DNA from: Nocardioides agri
Lineage (GTDB): Bacteria > Actinomycetota > Actinomycetes > Propionibacteriales > Nocardioidaceae
NCBI RefSeq assembly: GCF_013778305.1
Contig: NZ_JACEIC010000001.1
Span: forward strand, 744,001 to 808,000
Length of the DNA: 64,000 nucleotides
Direction: 5' to 3'
Shown here: in pieces, positions 34,501-41,737 of the stretch
Layout of the letters: the number at the start of each line of letters is the position of its first letter
Position numbering within the stretch: the stretch's first letter is position 1
Translations under genes and position numbers: made by a program
The notes under the pieces: model-generated
Database searches by the model: none
The model's input: only the letters and a program-made list of their open reading frames with translations
Told to the model about the DNA's origin: nothing

Positions 34501-37334
34501 ACGACACGATGGTCGACGGTCCGGGTGCGCAGACCTTCCTCGGCATGGAGGGGCGCGACACCGTGGACTACAGCGGCGCCACCGCTCCGCTCCGCGTCGT
34601 GCTCGACGGGGAGCCCGGCGACGGTCCCGAGGGTGCCCGGCGCGACAACATCATCGACACCGACGTGGTGATCGGTGGTGCCTTCGACGACCAGCTCACT
34701 GGCGGCAGCGGCAGCGAGGAGCTGCGCGGCGGCGACGGCGCCGACGTCATCGAGGGCGGCCCGGGCTCGGACAACCTGATCGGCGCCCAGGGCGACGACC
34801 GGATCTCCGGCAACGGCGGGGACGACCGCCTCGACGGCGGCGCCGGTGTGGAGGTGCTGCGCGGAGGCGGCGAGAACGACGTGCTGCTCGGCGGCTCCGG
34901 TGACGACGACCTCGACGGCGAGCAGGGCAACGACCAGCTCGACGGCGGCACCGAGGACGACCGCGTCCGCGGCGGCGAGGGCGGCGACGACCTGCACGGT
35001 GGCGACGGCTTCGACTGGGTCGACTACTCCGACCGCACCGACGACCTGCGCGTCAGCATCGACGACGCGGCGTACGACGGCGCCGGGTTCGGCTCGGAGA
35101 AGGACAACCTGCACACCGACGTCGAGAAGTACGTCGGCGGCAGCGGGCGCGACGAGGTGCACGGCTCCACCCACGACCAGGTGCTCATCGGCAACGACGG
35201 TGACGACTTCCTGGCCGGCATGGGCGGCGCGGACACCTTCGAGGGCGGCACGGGCAACGACCGGCTGTTCGACCTCGAGTTCAACCGCTGGAGCCTGCCG
35301 GCCGGCGACGGCACACGTGTCGACCACTTCCTGGGCGGCGACGGCAACGACGAGGCCTACGGCAACGGCGGCACCGACCAGTTCGACATGGGCGCGGGCG
35401 ACGACGACGTCAACGCCGGGCAGGACGTCGACACGATCCGGATGGGCGACGGCAACGACGACGTCTACGCCGGCGGCGGCGCGGACCTCGTCTACGGCGA
35501 GGCCGGCGACGACTCGCTGCGCGGCCAGGACGGCGACGACAAGCTCGACGCCGGCACCTCGGTCGCGGGCAACACCACGGTCTGGGGCGGCCTCGGCGCC
35601 GACGAGATCTGGAACGGCCTGCAGGGCGGCTCGGTCGTGACCGGCACCGGTGGCGGGGTCGAGACCGACACCAGCACCAACATCGTGCACGGCTACGCCA
35701 GCGCGCCGGGCTACCACAACTCCTACACCGGGGCGCTCGGCAAGGACATCCTGCTCCTCGGCTCCGGCGACGACCTCGTCTACCCGGCAGGTGGCGACGA
35801 CGAGATCCAGCTCGGCGACGGCGCGAACACGTCGTACGCCAGCGACGGCGACGACGTCATCACCGGAGGCGAGGGCAGCGACCAGATCAGCGGTGGCAAG
35901 GGCAACGACACCGTCGACGCCAAGGGCGGGAAGGACAACGTCTACGGCAACGAGGGCGACGACGTCCTCAGCGGCGGCGCGGGCGACGACGGCGTCTACG
36001 GCTACGAGGGCGACGACGTCATCGACGGTGGCCTGAACGCCGACCAGATGGACGGCGGTCCCGGCACCGACACCGTGACGTACGCGTCACGCACCACGTC
36101 CCTCGACATCGGCGAGGACGGCAACTACAACGACGGTGGCATCGAGGACGTCGGCATCAGCTCGACGTACCGGGACTACATCACCGACACCGTGGAGCGG
36201 ATCATCGGCGGCCAGGCGGCCGACCGGATCTGGCTGGCCGACAAGGACCGGACGGTGGCGGCCTTCATCGAGGGCGGCGCGGGCGACGACCGGCTCGAGG
36301 TGCGCGCACCGGCGACGGCGGCGACGACGTTCACCGGTGGTCCCGGCAACGACACGATGGTCGGCGCCGGCGGTGCGGACACCTTCGCGCAGGGCTCGGG
36401 CCCGGACGGCGCGGACGACATGACCGGCGGCGGCGGTGTCGACACCGCCTTCTACGGTGATCGTCCGGCCGGCTCGGTGAGCGTGACCTTCGACGACGTG
36501 GCGAACGACGGCGCGGTCGGCGAGGGCGACAACGTCCGGGCCGACGTCGAGCTCGGCGCGCCGGGCGGCGGGCCCGTCCTGCCCACGGTCAGCATCACCC
36601 CGGTGCAGGTCGCCGAGGGCGCTGCGGGCACCTCCACGCCCGCGACGTTCACGGTGCAGCTGAGCGGCCCGGCGGCCACGCCGGTCGTGGTTCCGTGGCA
36701 CGTCGCGGGCGGCACGGCCACCCAGGACGCCGACTACACCGGCGCCACGGGGACCGTGACGATCCCGGCCGGCTCGACCAGCGGCAGCTTCACCGTGACC
36801 GTCCTGGGCGACGCCACCGACGAGGTCGACGAGACCACCGAGGTCACCGTCGACGGTCCCACCAACACGGCGTCGGCCACGCTGACGATCGTCGACGACG
36901 ACGACGTCGTGGTCACGCCGCCGCCCGGCCCTGGCCCGGGTCCGGCGCCGGGTCCTGCGCCGGGTCCGGCTCCTGGCCCGACGCCGACGCCCGTCGTCAA
37001 GCCGACCGTGAGCATCAGCTCGGCGGCGGTCACGGAGGGCCACAGCGGCCAGCGCGCCATGGTCTTCAAGGTGACGCTGTCGCGGGCGACCACGGTGCCG
37101 GTGTCGGTGACGGTGGCCACGGCCGACGGCACCGCGAAGGCGGGCAAGGACTACGTCAGGACGGTCAGGACGCTCACCTTCGCGCCCGGGACCACCTCGC
37201 TGACCTTCCAGGTGAAGGTCAACGGCGACCGGGCCAAGGAGAAGAACGAGACGTTCCGGGTCACCCTGGGCAACCTCGCGAACGCCTCGGCCGGGAAGGG
37301 AGGCACCGGGACGATCCGCAACGACGACCGCTGA
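28596..37334 (+). CDS. giant secreted calcium-binding protein: EF-hand modules, RTX repeats, Calx-beta domains
   Basis: A 2912-residue exported protein, strongly acidic. Residues 22-45 are a signal or anchor helix. Residues about 60-1750 are a modular region I do not recognise: EF-hand-type loops at 284-295 (DPDQDGFLDLSE) and 589-600 (DPDKNGRVTLSE), and recurring IPF/LPL/IPLIG segments near 386, 709 and 1057, point to tandem modules of about 300-350 residues. Residues about 1785-2615 hold dozens of RTX nonapeptides (GGxGxDxLx). A Calx-beta domain (2666-2767), a Pro/Gly linker and a second Calx-beta domain (2803-2912) close the chain. ATG at 28596 follows AAGGAG by 8 nt. Likely a calcium-stiffened surface or adhesion protein; there is no enzymatic motif. 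Confidence 0.85.
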   Translation: MSERTPDHRAEPDPRPAWRRRLLVTLGAVAALGGLGWSASAAATGWFDAGDEKAVAATAAAATPEETAQVQDTADAVGAWLDLAGGLKAEDAVSDDLVFGAGGFAAESFPGLTQALDYAQQRLDALAADPTQTPATLDAKLDDIDADGDAESDFDGVPGLAFDFDGDVETLGGGKYDVKVTAEARLAKDSPLAMRLDGLRINKDKVGDTLEVRLQSTLRLDRAAAGAKKVTLKVGPDTTLGSVRVDLTGTFQGGDALAFNAGILGVKATGTVRAEGGVALKLRDPDQDGFLDLSELTGTADVFTPACVSEGAQVDLTVTTDLAGLTGQAGTITLDDTSLCNGLAAPDVKLADLGKFRQVTLGDFINGLAQVTQALQTAQDAGDLDIPFVKEPLRDLLQANEKLVAFFVDNGFTDPDSPMSTITVETAEDAPLKTIQDVAPALAEALGVDLDALGLHFADGRVLLDVTAHPDGDAPAKRVSLDFGDTLKGLGVTDVTGTGTATIDPSYAVDMGVGLDLAPGLALADRFYLTNGGNGAVATFDAPVTADLHVQAIASALRLKLDDANAEGSVDLLARKDAGKPMLSVALTDPDKNGRVTLSELSAAAALPVKATVNATVPSTRLDATADAVGFPLAAGHVTVAWPTVPDLTGTGALKIEADAEFTDVALPFAFDTSNPRALISQVLEVTHKAVTDLRARIADGDVTTTKPLPLVGKSVADLDPVLVKIEGKLDQLIQANEMLTLDQLKGELTKVIRDALGGDGAGLSTSAAALALDDFVEFEYEKKTATKPASVVVDLHVGACTSDRSKGRDGCSVETDPVKAPFNLDLGTGSRVGGVAGVGTTGEVSISYDARLDLTLGVQLPDVAMPATIGALPKVTGSPKLFLEDDAFVDLGVGAKLDGTLTAGLGPIQVSLGSEGEHAKAAIAARYRLQHADPTGARLVLGTPAFDEFLATLLPKAGVTDVHETDDALKATCDGVPGPVDACAVLPVYSGSTDLGSIVFTAPDLLTPSGWDADSDEVEAKLQSEAIQFALLVDGVRTLTHQISDGLKSLPTGTRIPLIGTDVTAGAEVLDKFDTAILAKVDDLSDAVASAGTAGAVKTKAEEVLAGIDGLGTTPPSVTLTCRPATGTTPVTACTGTETISRIQSFEVNLVLEYAKDGGTGSFDIGFPGLRLASDGEFTGKAGVKLDLGFGVDRDLGFYIPTDGKEVAVTAEASLPKSAGPDLRGDLAFFPIEIEDDSNTRADVTVTAGLDLSSTRADKRLPLADLGRARLTPSLSADTLLKLGIKTVRGDGPAGMLPTFGTNFVLDAGITWNGTGTPTTNASIDFNNVTVDAGSLVSDVIKPAAKTLRKYTGPLEKPIEAIQKPIPGVAEAAKLVGKTAPTWYDAFKEADRAANGPDSKSLQVIDRVIMLVNLVKAIDQGSTSAGQIEIGSFSVLSKAAEQPVPLNEADKLVTNTSVKTTNVIDKLGFDTEKKDFSTARAKGGLTFPAFEKPSSLFGMLLGKDVPLVYYDAGELGIQRGFQFSYPIGPARLYIGGSAGVYGHLAAGFDTYGIRKAFEVLNDEDETNDGAWDVTKGLLQGFYLDDFDQSGKDVPEIRFEAKLVAGASVGVPGLEAGAEGGVRGTAEFNLKADPTGKLRYTHIAAQLKVNSNPLCFFDASARVEAFIKAYVDTPFGKADYPIASTVIYDQPNLFDFCNTPQKDRENLLAELAEDGTLVLKADASPQSVVMTQLDANTVQLSGQGVVEEYSPVARVQADLLGGDDLFDVQQPYGGAAPLPVKACGGGGNDRIMVFGGAATLAGDAGIAGCNPVSTASSGDDTLVSGAGADDLSGGPGNDSLDAGPGADVLKGDADNDVLRGGLGGDDIQGGAGDDTTDYGDHTTAVTITLPGPSGSAGEADTAASVENVRGGSGQDTINLPATGSLVVDGGIGDDTVVGNASTGIVMGNDGNDTFVAGTGSVQVIGSAGDDTMVDGPGAQTFLGMEGRDTVDYSGATAPLRVVLDGEPGDGPEGARRDNIIDTDVVIGGAFDDQLTGGSGSEELRGGDGADVIEGGPGSDNLIGAQGDDRISGNGGDDRLDGGAGVEVLRGGGENDVLLGGSGDDDLDGEQGNDQLDGGTEDDRVRGGEGGDDLHGGDGFDWVDYSDRTDDLRVSIDDAAYDGAGFGSEKDNLHTDVEKYVGGSGRDEVHGSTHDQVLIGNDGDDFLAGMGGADTFEGGTGNDRLFDLEFNRWSLPAGDGTRVDHFLGGDGNDEAYGNGGTDQFDMGAGDDDVNAGQDVDTIRMGDGNDDVYAGGGADLVYGEAGDDSLRGQDGDDKLDAGTSVAGNTTVWGGLGADEIWNGLQGGSVVTGTGGGVETDTSTNIVHGYASAPGYHNSYTGALGKDILLLGSGDDLVYPAGGDDEIQLGDGANTSYASDGDDVITGGEGSDQISGGKGNDTVDAKGGKDNVYGNEGDDVLSGGAGDDGVYGYEGDDVIDGGLNADQMDGGPGTDTVTYASRTTSLDIGEDGNYNDGGIEDVGISSTYRDYITDTVERIIGGQAADRIWLADKDRTVAAFIEGGAGDDRLEVRAPATAATTFTGGPGNDTMVGAGGADTFAQGSGPDGADDMTGGGGVDTAFYGDRPAGSVSVTFDDVANDGAVGEGDNVRADVELGAPGGGPVLPTVSITPVQVAEGAAGTSTPATFTVQLSGPAATPVVVPWHVAGGTATQDADYTGATGTVTIPAGSTSGSFTVTVLGDATDEVDETTEVTVDGPTNTASATLTIVDDDDVVVTPPPGPGPGPAPGPAPGPAPGPTPTPVVKPTVSISSAAVTEGHSGQRAMVFKVTLSRATTVPVSVTVATADGTAKAGKDYVRTVRTLTFAPGTTSLTFQVKVNGDRAKEKNETFRVTLGNLANASAGKGGTGTIRNDDR
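29445..29480 (+). other. EF-hand-type loop 1 in the giant protein
   Basis: It encodes DPDQDGFLDLSE (residues 284-295) with acidic residues at positions 1, 3, 5, 9 and 12 and glycine at 6, the canonical calcium loop. Confidence 0.65.
30360..30395 (+). other. EF-hand-type loop 2 in the giant protein
   Basis: It encodes DPDKNGRVTLSE (residues 589-600), again with ligands at 1, 3, 5 and 12 and glycine at 6. It lies 305 residues after the first loop in a similar context (LSE-L-x-A/G). Confidence 0.65.
33950..36440 (+). repeat. RTX-type nonapeptide repeat array (coding)
   Basis: The protein repeats GGxGxDxLx throughout this part of the giant gene, interrupted by beta-rich spacers such as TTAVTITLPGP and DDLRVSIDDAAYDG. 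Such arrays fold into calcium-filled parallel beta rolls outside the cell. Confidence 0.85.
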
Positions 37335-37431
37335 CCGTCGAATCGAGACTTCTCACGCTCGGATCGGGAGTTCTGACCATGCGACCTGGTCAGAACTCCC
37401 GATCCAACGAGCAGAGGTCTCGATTCGACGG
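37335..37431. terminator. nested palindrome, probable bidirectional terminator
   Basis: The outer stem is 15 bp (CCGTCGAATCGAGAC at 37335-37349, complement 37417-37431). The inner stem is a perfect 19 bp (37361-37379 with 37387-37405) around a 7-nt loop. The whole structure fills the 98-bp space between the giant gene and the convergent sufT. Its size and perfection suggest a mobile REP/MITE-like origin. Confidence 0.75.
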
Positions 37432-37432
37432 C

Positions 37433-37801
37433 TCAGACGTTGAAGCCGAGCGCCCGCAGCTGCTCGCGGCCGTCCTCGGTGATCTTGTCCGGGCCCCACG
37501 GGGGCATCCAGACCCAGTTGATGAGGACGTCGTTGACCATGCCCTCGAGGGCACCGTTGGTCTGGTCCTGGATCACGTCGGTCAACGGGCAGGCCGCGGA
37601 GGTGAGCGTCATGTCGAGGACGACGTTGGTGTCCTCGTCGATGTGCACCCCGTAGACCAGGCCGAGGTCGACGACGTTGATGCCGAGCTCGGGGTCGACG
37701 ACGTCCTTCATCGCCTCGGTGACGTCGTCGACGGTCACCGTCGAGGTGCCGACACCGCCGCTGGCCTCGGGGACGTCGGGCAGGTCGCTGTGGTCAGTCA
37801 T
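37433..37801 (-). CDS. sufT: SufT/DUF59-type metal-sulfur cluster assembly factor
   Basis: A 122-residue MIP18/DUF59 (PaaD-like) protein, an accessory factor for maturation of Fe-S proteins. The family core is present: VVDPELGINVVDLGLVYGV, then MTLTSAACPLTD with the conserved cysteine, and WVWMPPWGPDKITEDGREQL. The start is ATG at 37801, overlapping the sufU end by 8 bp; an in-frame ATG at 37831 lies inside sufU. It is the last gene of the suf operon, as in mycobacteria. Its transcript would end in the nested palindrome just downstream. Confidence 0.9.
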   Translation of the reverse strand: MTDHSDLPDVPEASGGVGTSTVTVDDVTEAMKDVVDPELGINVVDLGLVYGVHIDEDTNVVLDMTLTSAACPLTDVIQDQTNGALEGMVNDVLINWVWMPPWGPDKITEDGREQLRALGFNV

Positions 37802-38246
37802 CGGAGTCCTCCTGGGCTCGGACGAGGGCATCCTGGAAAGCCATCCAGGACAGGAGTGCGCACTTGATGCGCGCGGTCAGCTTGGCGGCGCCGGCGAAGG
37901 CGATCGCGTCCTCGAGGACGTCCTCGTCGGGCTCGACCTGGCCCTTGCCGCGCATCATCTCGAGGAACGCGTCGCGGACCGGCTCGGTCTCGGCCACGGT
38001 CTTGCCGATCAGCAGCTCGGTCATCACCGAGGCCGACGCGGACGAGATCGAGCAGCCCTGGTTGTCGTAGGAGATGTCGCGCACGACGTCGCCGTCGAGG
38101 TGCAGCCGCAGCGTGACCTCGTCACCGCACGTCGGGTTCACGTGGTGGACCTCGGCCTCGAACGGCTCGCGCAGCCCGGCGTTCAGCCGGCGCTTCGCGT
38201 GGTCGAGGATGATGTCCTGGTAGAGGGAGTCGAGTTCCTGGCTCAT
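37794..38246 (-). CDS. sufU: SUF system scaffold/sulfur-transfer protein SufU
   Basis: A 150-residue SufU, the zinc-containing partner that accepts persulfide sulfur from SufS and passes it to the SufBCD complex in Gram-positive bacteria. It has the three conserved cysteines (NPTCGDE, NQGCSIS, RIKCALL) and the conserved aspartate in the first motif, plus the roughly 20-residue insertion between the second and third cysteines that distinguishes SufU from IscU. It starts 3 bp after the sufS stop and overlaps sufT. It replaces SufE, which is absent here. Confidence 0.95.
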   Translation of the reverse strand: MSQELDSLYQDIILDHAKRRLNAGLREPFEAEVHHVNPTCGDEVTLRLHLDGDVVRDISYDNQGCSISSASASVMTELLIGKTVAETEPVRDAFLEMMRGKGQVEPDEDVLEDAIAFAGAAKLTARIKCALLSWMAFQDALVRAQEDSDD

Positions 38247-38249
38247 CGA

Positions 38250-39500
38250 TCAACCCAACTTGAAGTACGAGCGGGTGTATTCCAGGCCCTCGACGAGCGC
38301 GTCGATCTCGGCCGGGGTCGTGTAGAGGTAGGACGACATCCGGGTCGAGCTCTGCACGCCGAAGCGGGCGTGCGCCGGCTTCGCGCAGTGGTGGCCGGCC
38401 CGCACGGCGACGCCGCGCGAGTCGAGCACCTGGGCGACGTCGTGCGGGTGCACGCCGTCGATCTCGAAGGAGATGGCTCCCCCGCGCTCCGCGGCGTCCA
38501 GCGGGCCGAGCACGGTGAGGCCGGGGACCGTCTGCAGGCCCTCGAGCGCGTACGCCGTGATCGCCTGCTCGTGGCGGTGGATCGCGTCCATGCCGACGTG
38601 GGAGAGGTACTCCACCGCGGCGCCGAGCCCGACCGCCTCGACGATCGGCGGGGTGCCGGCCTCGAAGCGGTGCGGCGCGGCGGCGTACGTCGAGCGGGCC
38701 ATCGTCACCGTCTCGATCATCTCGCCGCCGCCGTGGAACGGCGGGAGCTCGTTGAGCAGCTCCTCCCGACCCCACAGCACGCCGATGCCCGTCGGGCCGA
38801 CCACCTTGTGGCCCGTGAACACGAGGAAGTCGCAGCCCGTGGCCGCGACGTCGACGGGCAGCTGCGGGGCGGCCTGCGAGGCGTCGATGACCGAGTAGGC
38901 GCCGACGGCCGCGGCGCGGGCCGCGAGGTCGGCCACCGGGTTGATCGTGCCGAGCATGTTGGAGACCCAGGTGAAGGCGACCACCTTGGTGTGCTCGTCG
39001 ACCAGCTGGTCGGCGTTGCTCAGGTCGAGCCGGCCGTCGTCGGTCAGCCCGAACCACCGCAGCTCGGCACCCGACCGCTCGCACGCGAGCTGCCAGGACA
39101 CGATGTTGGAGTGGTGCTCCATCTCGGTGATCACGACGTTGTCGCCGGGGCCGAGGTCGATCGTGCGCGCCAGCAGGTTCAGCGCCTCGGTGGCGTTCTT
39201 GGTGAAGACCACCTCGTTGCGCGACGGAGCGTTGAGGAAGGCCGCGACCTTGTCGCGGGCCGCCTCGAACGCCTCGGTCGACTCCGCGCCCAGCGTGTGC
39301 ATGGCCCGGGCGACGTTCGCGTTGTGCCGCTCGAGGTGGTCGACCATCGTGTCGATCACGACCTGCGGCTTCTGCGAGGTGTTGGCGCTGTCGAGGTAGA
39401 CCAGCGGCCGGCCGCCCGCGACGGAGCGCCCGAGGATCGGGAAGTCGGCGCGGATCACCTCCAGCTCGGGGAGGAGGCCGGCCAGCTGGGTGGTGGTCAC
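38250..39500 (-). CDS. sufS: cysteine desulfurase SufS
   Basis: A 416-residue class V PLP enzyme converting cysteine to alanine and enzyme-bound persulfide. The PLP lysine is in FTGHKVVGPTG, the catalytic cysteine in VRAGHHCAKPAH, and the N-terminal part contains YLDSANTSQKP and the histidine of EMEHHSN. The short loop around the cysteine classifies it as a group II (SufS) enzyme, which needs SufU for full activity. It starts 1 bp after the sufC stop and precedes sufU. Cytoplasmic homodimer expected. Confidence 0.95.
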   Translation of the reverse strand: MTTTQLAGLLPELEVIRADFPILGRSVAGGRPLVYLDSANTSQKPQVVIDTMVDHLERHNANVARAMHTLGAESTEAFEAARDKVAAFLNAPSRNEVVFTKNATEALNLLARTIDLGPGDNVVITEMEHHSNIVSWQLACERSGAELRWFGLTDDGRLDLSNADQLVDEHTKVVAFTWVSNMLGTINPVADLAARAAAVGAYSVIDASQAAPQLPVDVAATGCDFLVFTGHKVVGPTGIGVLWGREELLNELPPFHGGGEMIETVTMARSTYAAAPHRFEAGTPPIVEAVGLGAAVEYLSHVGMDAIHRHEQAITAYALEGLQTVPGLTVLGPLDAAERGGAISFEIDGVHPHDVAQVLDSRGVAVRAGHHCAKPAHARFGVQSSTRMSSYLYTTPAEIDALVEGLEYTRSYFKLG

Positions 39501-39501
39501 G

Positions 39502-40263
39502 TCAGACCGCCGCCTCGGTGAGGAAGCGCTCGTAGCCGTTGGCCTCCAGCTCCTCGGCGAGCTCGGGCCCGCCGGACTCGGCGACCCGGCCGTCGACGAA
39601 CACGTGCACGCGGTCGGGCTGGATGTATCGCAGGATCCGGGTGTAGTGCGTGATCAGCAGGACGCCCTTGCCCTCCTGGGCACGGAACCGGTTGACACCC
39701 TCGGAGACGACCTTCAGCGCGTCGATGTCGAGGCCGGAGTCGGTCTCGTCGAGGACGGCGACCTTCGGGTTCAGCAGCTCGAGCTGGGCGATCTCGTGGC
39801 GCTTCTTCTCACCACCCGAGAAGCCCTCGTTGACCGAGCGGGTGCCGAACGACGGGTCCAGGTTGAGCTGCTTCAGGGCGGTGTTGACGTCCTTGACCCA
39901 GGTGCGCAGCTTGGGCGCCTCGCCGTCGATGGCGGTCTTGGCGGTCCGCAGGAAGTTCGACACCGACACGCCGGGCACCTCGACGGGGTACTGCATCGCG
40001 AGGAAGAGGCCGGCGCGGGCGCGCTCGTCGACCGACATCGCGAGGACGTCCTCGCCGTCGAGGGTCACCGAGCCGCCGGTGACGGTGTACTTCGGGTGGC
40101 CGGCGATGGAGTACGCGAGGGTGGACTTGCCCGACCCGTTCGGACCCATGATCGCGTGCGTCTCGCCGTCCTGGATGGTCAGCGTGACGCCCTTGAGGAT
40201 CTCCTTGGGACCGTCCTCGGTCTCGACCGAGACCTGCAGGTCCTTGATCTCCAGCTTGCTCAT
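39502..40263 (-). CDS. sufC: Fe-S cluster assembly ATPase SufC
   Basis: A 253-residue ABC-type ATPase of the SufBC2D scaffold complex. Walker A is GPNGSGKST, the signature FSGGEKKR and Walker B VAVLDETDSGLD, in which the usual DEP reads DETDSGLD as in all SufC proteins. The start is ATG at 40263, overlapping the end of the Rieske-type gene by 4 bp. It has no membrane partner: it binds SufB and SufD and drives their conformational change during cluster assembly. Confidence 0.95.
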   Translation of the reverse strand: MSKLEIKDLQVSVETEDGPKEILKGVTLTIQDGETHAIMGPNGSGKSTLAYSIAGHPKYTVTGGSVTLDGEDVLAMSVDERARAGLFLAMQYPVEVPGVSVSNFLRTAKTAIDGEAPKLRTWVKDVNTALKQLNLDPSFGTRSVNEGFSGGEKKRHEIAQLELLNPKVAVLDETDSGLDIDALKVVSEGVNRFRAQEGKGVLLITHYTRILRYIQPDRVHVFVDGRVAESGGPELAEELEANGYERFLTEAAV

Positions 40264-40595
40264 GAGGGGGTGACTCCGTTCAGGGTGGTGGTGGTGTCCA
40301 CGTAGATCTCGTCGCCGCGGACCTCCAGCGGGAAGGTCGCGACAGGTTCGGTGGCCGGCAGCCCGGTGGGCTTGCCGGTGCGCAGGTCGAAGCGGGAGCC
40401 GTGCAGCCAGCACTCGACCGTGCAGTCCTCGACCTCGCCCTCGCTCAGCGCGACGGCTGCATGGGAGCAGAGGTCCTGGACGGCGAAGTACTCGCCGTCG
40501 TGGCCGGCGACCGCGACGTCGTACGCGCCGATCGTGACGCCGAGCGCCTCGTCGGCGGGCACGTCCGCGATCGCGCAGGCACGCTCGAAAGCCAT
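40260..40595 (-). CDS. Rieske-type [2Fe-2S] ferredoxin in the suf operon
   Basis: A 111-residue Rieske protein of the non-heme-iron-oxygenase ferredoxin (NirD/BphF-like) type. The cluster ligands are C-x-H in DLCSHAAVALS and C-x2-H in VECWLHGSRFD. It overlaps sufD by 3 bp and sufC by 4 bp, so it is translationally embedded in the suf operon; this placement is common in actinobacteria. It probably delivers electrons for cluster assembly or uses the clusters directly; the redox partner is unknown. Confidence 0.9.
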   Translation of the reverse strand: MAFERACAIADVPADEALGVTIGAYDVAVAGHDGEYFAVQDLCSHAAVALSEGEVEDCTVECWLHGSRFDLRTGKPTGLPATEPVATFPLEVRGDEIYVDTTTTLNGVTPS

Positions 40596-41737
40596 CAGTC
40601 GAGCTCCCTCAGCACGTTCTTGGCGAGCTCGGCCTCGACGGTGAGCGTGAGCTGCTCCTCGAGCTGCGGGACGCCGATCTTGCGGATCAGGTCGTTGAAG
40701 AAGCCGTGCACGACCAAGCGGCGCGCCTCCTTCTCCGAGACGCCGCGCGAGCGCAGGTAGAACAGCTGCTCGTCGTCGAACCGGGCGGTCGCGGACGCGT
40801 GTCCCGCGCCCTCGATCTCGCCGGTCTCGATCTCGAGGTTCGGCACCGAGTCGGCCTGGCAGCCGTCGGAGAGCACGAGGTTGCGGTTCTCCTCGTAGGT
40901 CTCGATGCCCTCGGCCTCCTTGCGGATCAGCACGTTGCCGATCCAGACCGTGTGCGCACCCTGGCCCTGCAGTGCGCCCTTGTAGACCACGTGGCTCTTG
41001 GTCTTCGGCTCGTTGTGGTCGGCGAAGAGCCGGTGCTCGATGTGCTGGCCCTCGTCGGCGAAGTAGAGGCCGAGCATCTCGATCTCGCCGCCGGTGCCGG
41101 AGTACGTCGCGGTCGCGTCGTGCCGGACCACGTCGCCACCGAAGGTGACGGCCACGTGCTTGAGGTTGGCGTCGCGCCCGACGACCGCCCGCTGGGTGCT
41201 GTGGTGGACGGCGTCGTCGGCCCAGTCCTGCACGGTGACGTAGGTCAGCTGCGCTCCGTCGCCGAGCACGATCTCGACGTTCTCGGCGAAGGTCGCGGAG
41301 CCGTGGAAGCGCAGCACGACGGTCGCGACTGCGTGCGCGCCGACCTTGACCAGGAGCTGGCCGGCGATGGCCTCGTCGAGCGAGTGGCCGGTGAAGGTCA
41401 CGACGACCGGCTCGGTCAGCTCGGCCTCGGCCGGGACGTCGATCGTGAAGACCTTCGAGGTGGCCTCCCAGGCGCGGGCGCTCACCCGGTCGGTCGGCAC
41501 GAAGCCGGACAGGCCGCGCTCGGAGGCAGCGACAACAACCGACTCGGCGCGGACGCCCTCGGGGGCCTCGACCTTGACGTCGAAGTCCTCGCCGGTGAGC
41601 GGCGCCGTGTCGTGCAGGCCGCGCAGCCGCTTGAGCGGGGTGAACCGCCACACCTCCTCGCGCCCGGTGGGCACGGGGTGGTCGGACAGGTCGAAGGATC
41701 CCACCGGGTGGAGGTGGGAGGAGATCTCGAGACCCAT
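40595..41737 (-). CDS. sufD: Fe-S cluster assembly protein SufD
   Basis: A 380-residue right-handed beta-helix protein of the SufBC2D scaffold. The C-terminal SufBD core is visible in the run from RAVVGRDANLKHVAV through LYFADEGQHIEHRLFADH to the terminal FDDEQLFYLRSRGVSEKEA, where the conserved RG-S-xxEA motif contacts SufC. The start is ATG at 41737, overlapping the sufB stop (ATGA); the long upstream frame is a shadow of sufB. SufD is probably required for iron entry into the scaffold. Confidence 0.95.
   Translation of the reverse strand: MGLEISSHLHPVGSFDLSDHPVPTGREEVWRFTPLKRLRGLHDTAPLTGEDFDVKVEAPEGVRAESVVVAASERGLSGFVPTDRVSARAWEATSKVFTIDVPAEAELTEPVVVTFTGHSLDEAIAGQLLVKVGAHAVATVVLRFHGSATFAENVEIVLGDGAQLTYVTVQDWADDAVHHSTQRAVVGRDANLKHVAVTFGGDVVRHDATATYSGTGGEIEMLGLYFADEGQHIEHRLFADHNEPKTKSHVVYKGALQGQGAHTVWIGNVLIRKEAEGIETYEENRNLVLSDGCQADSVPNLEIETGEIEGAGHASATARFDDEQLFYLRSRGVSEKEARRLVVHGFFNDLIRKIGVPQLEEQLTLTVEAELAKNVLRELD

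Noticed and set aside
30399..35717. 1772-codon open frame antisense to the giant gene
   Set aside because: The protein reads as Asp/Val/Ala/Gly shadow of the RTX repeats with no domain, start signal or signal peptide; the sense frame has clear RTX and Calx-beta domains.
28596..37334. Type I secretion RTX toxin
   Set aside because: There are no T1SS genes or toxin enzymatic motifs nearby, the protein has an N-terminal signal helix, and the C-terminus is a Calx-beta domain, not a T1SS signal.
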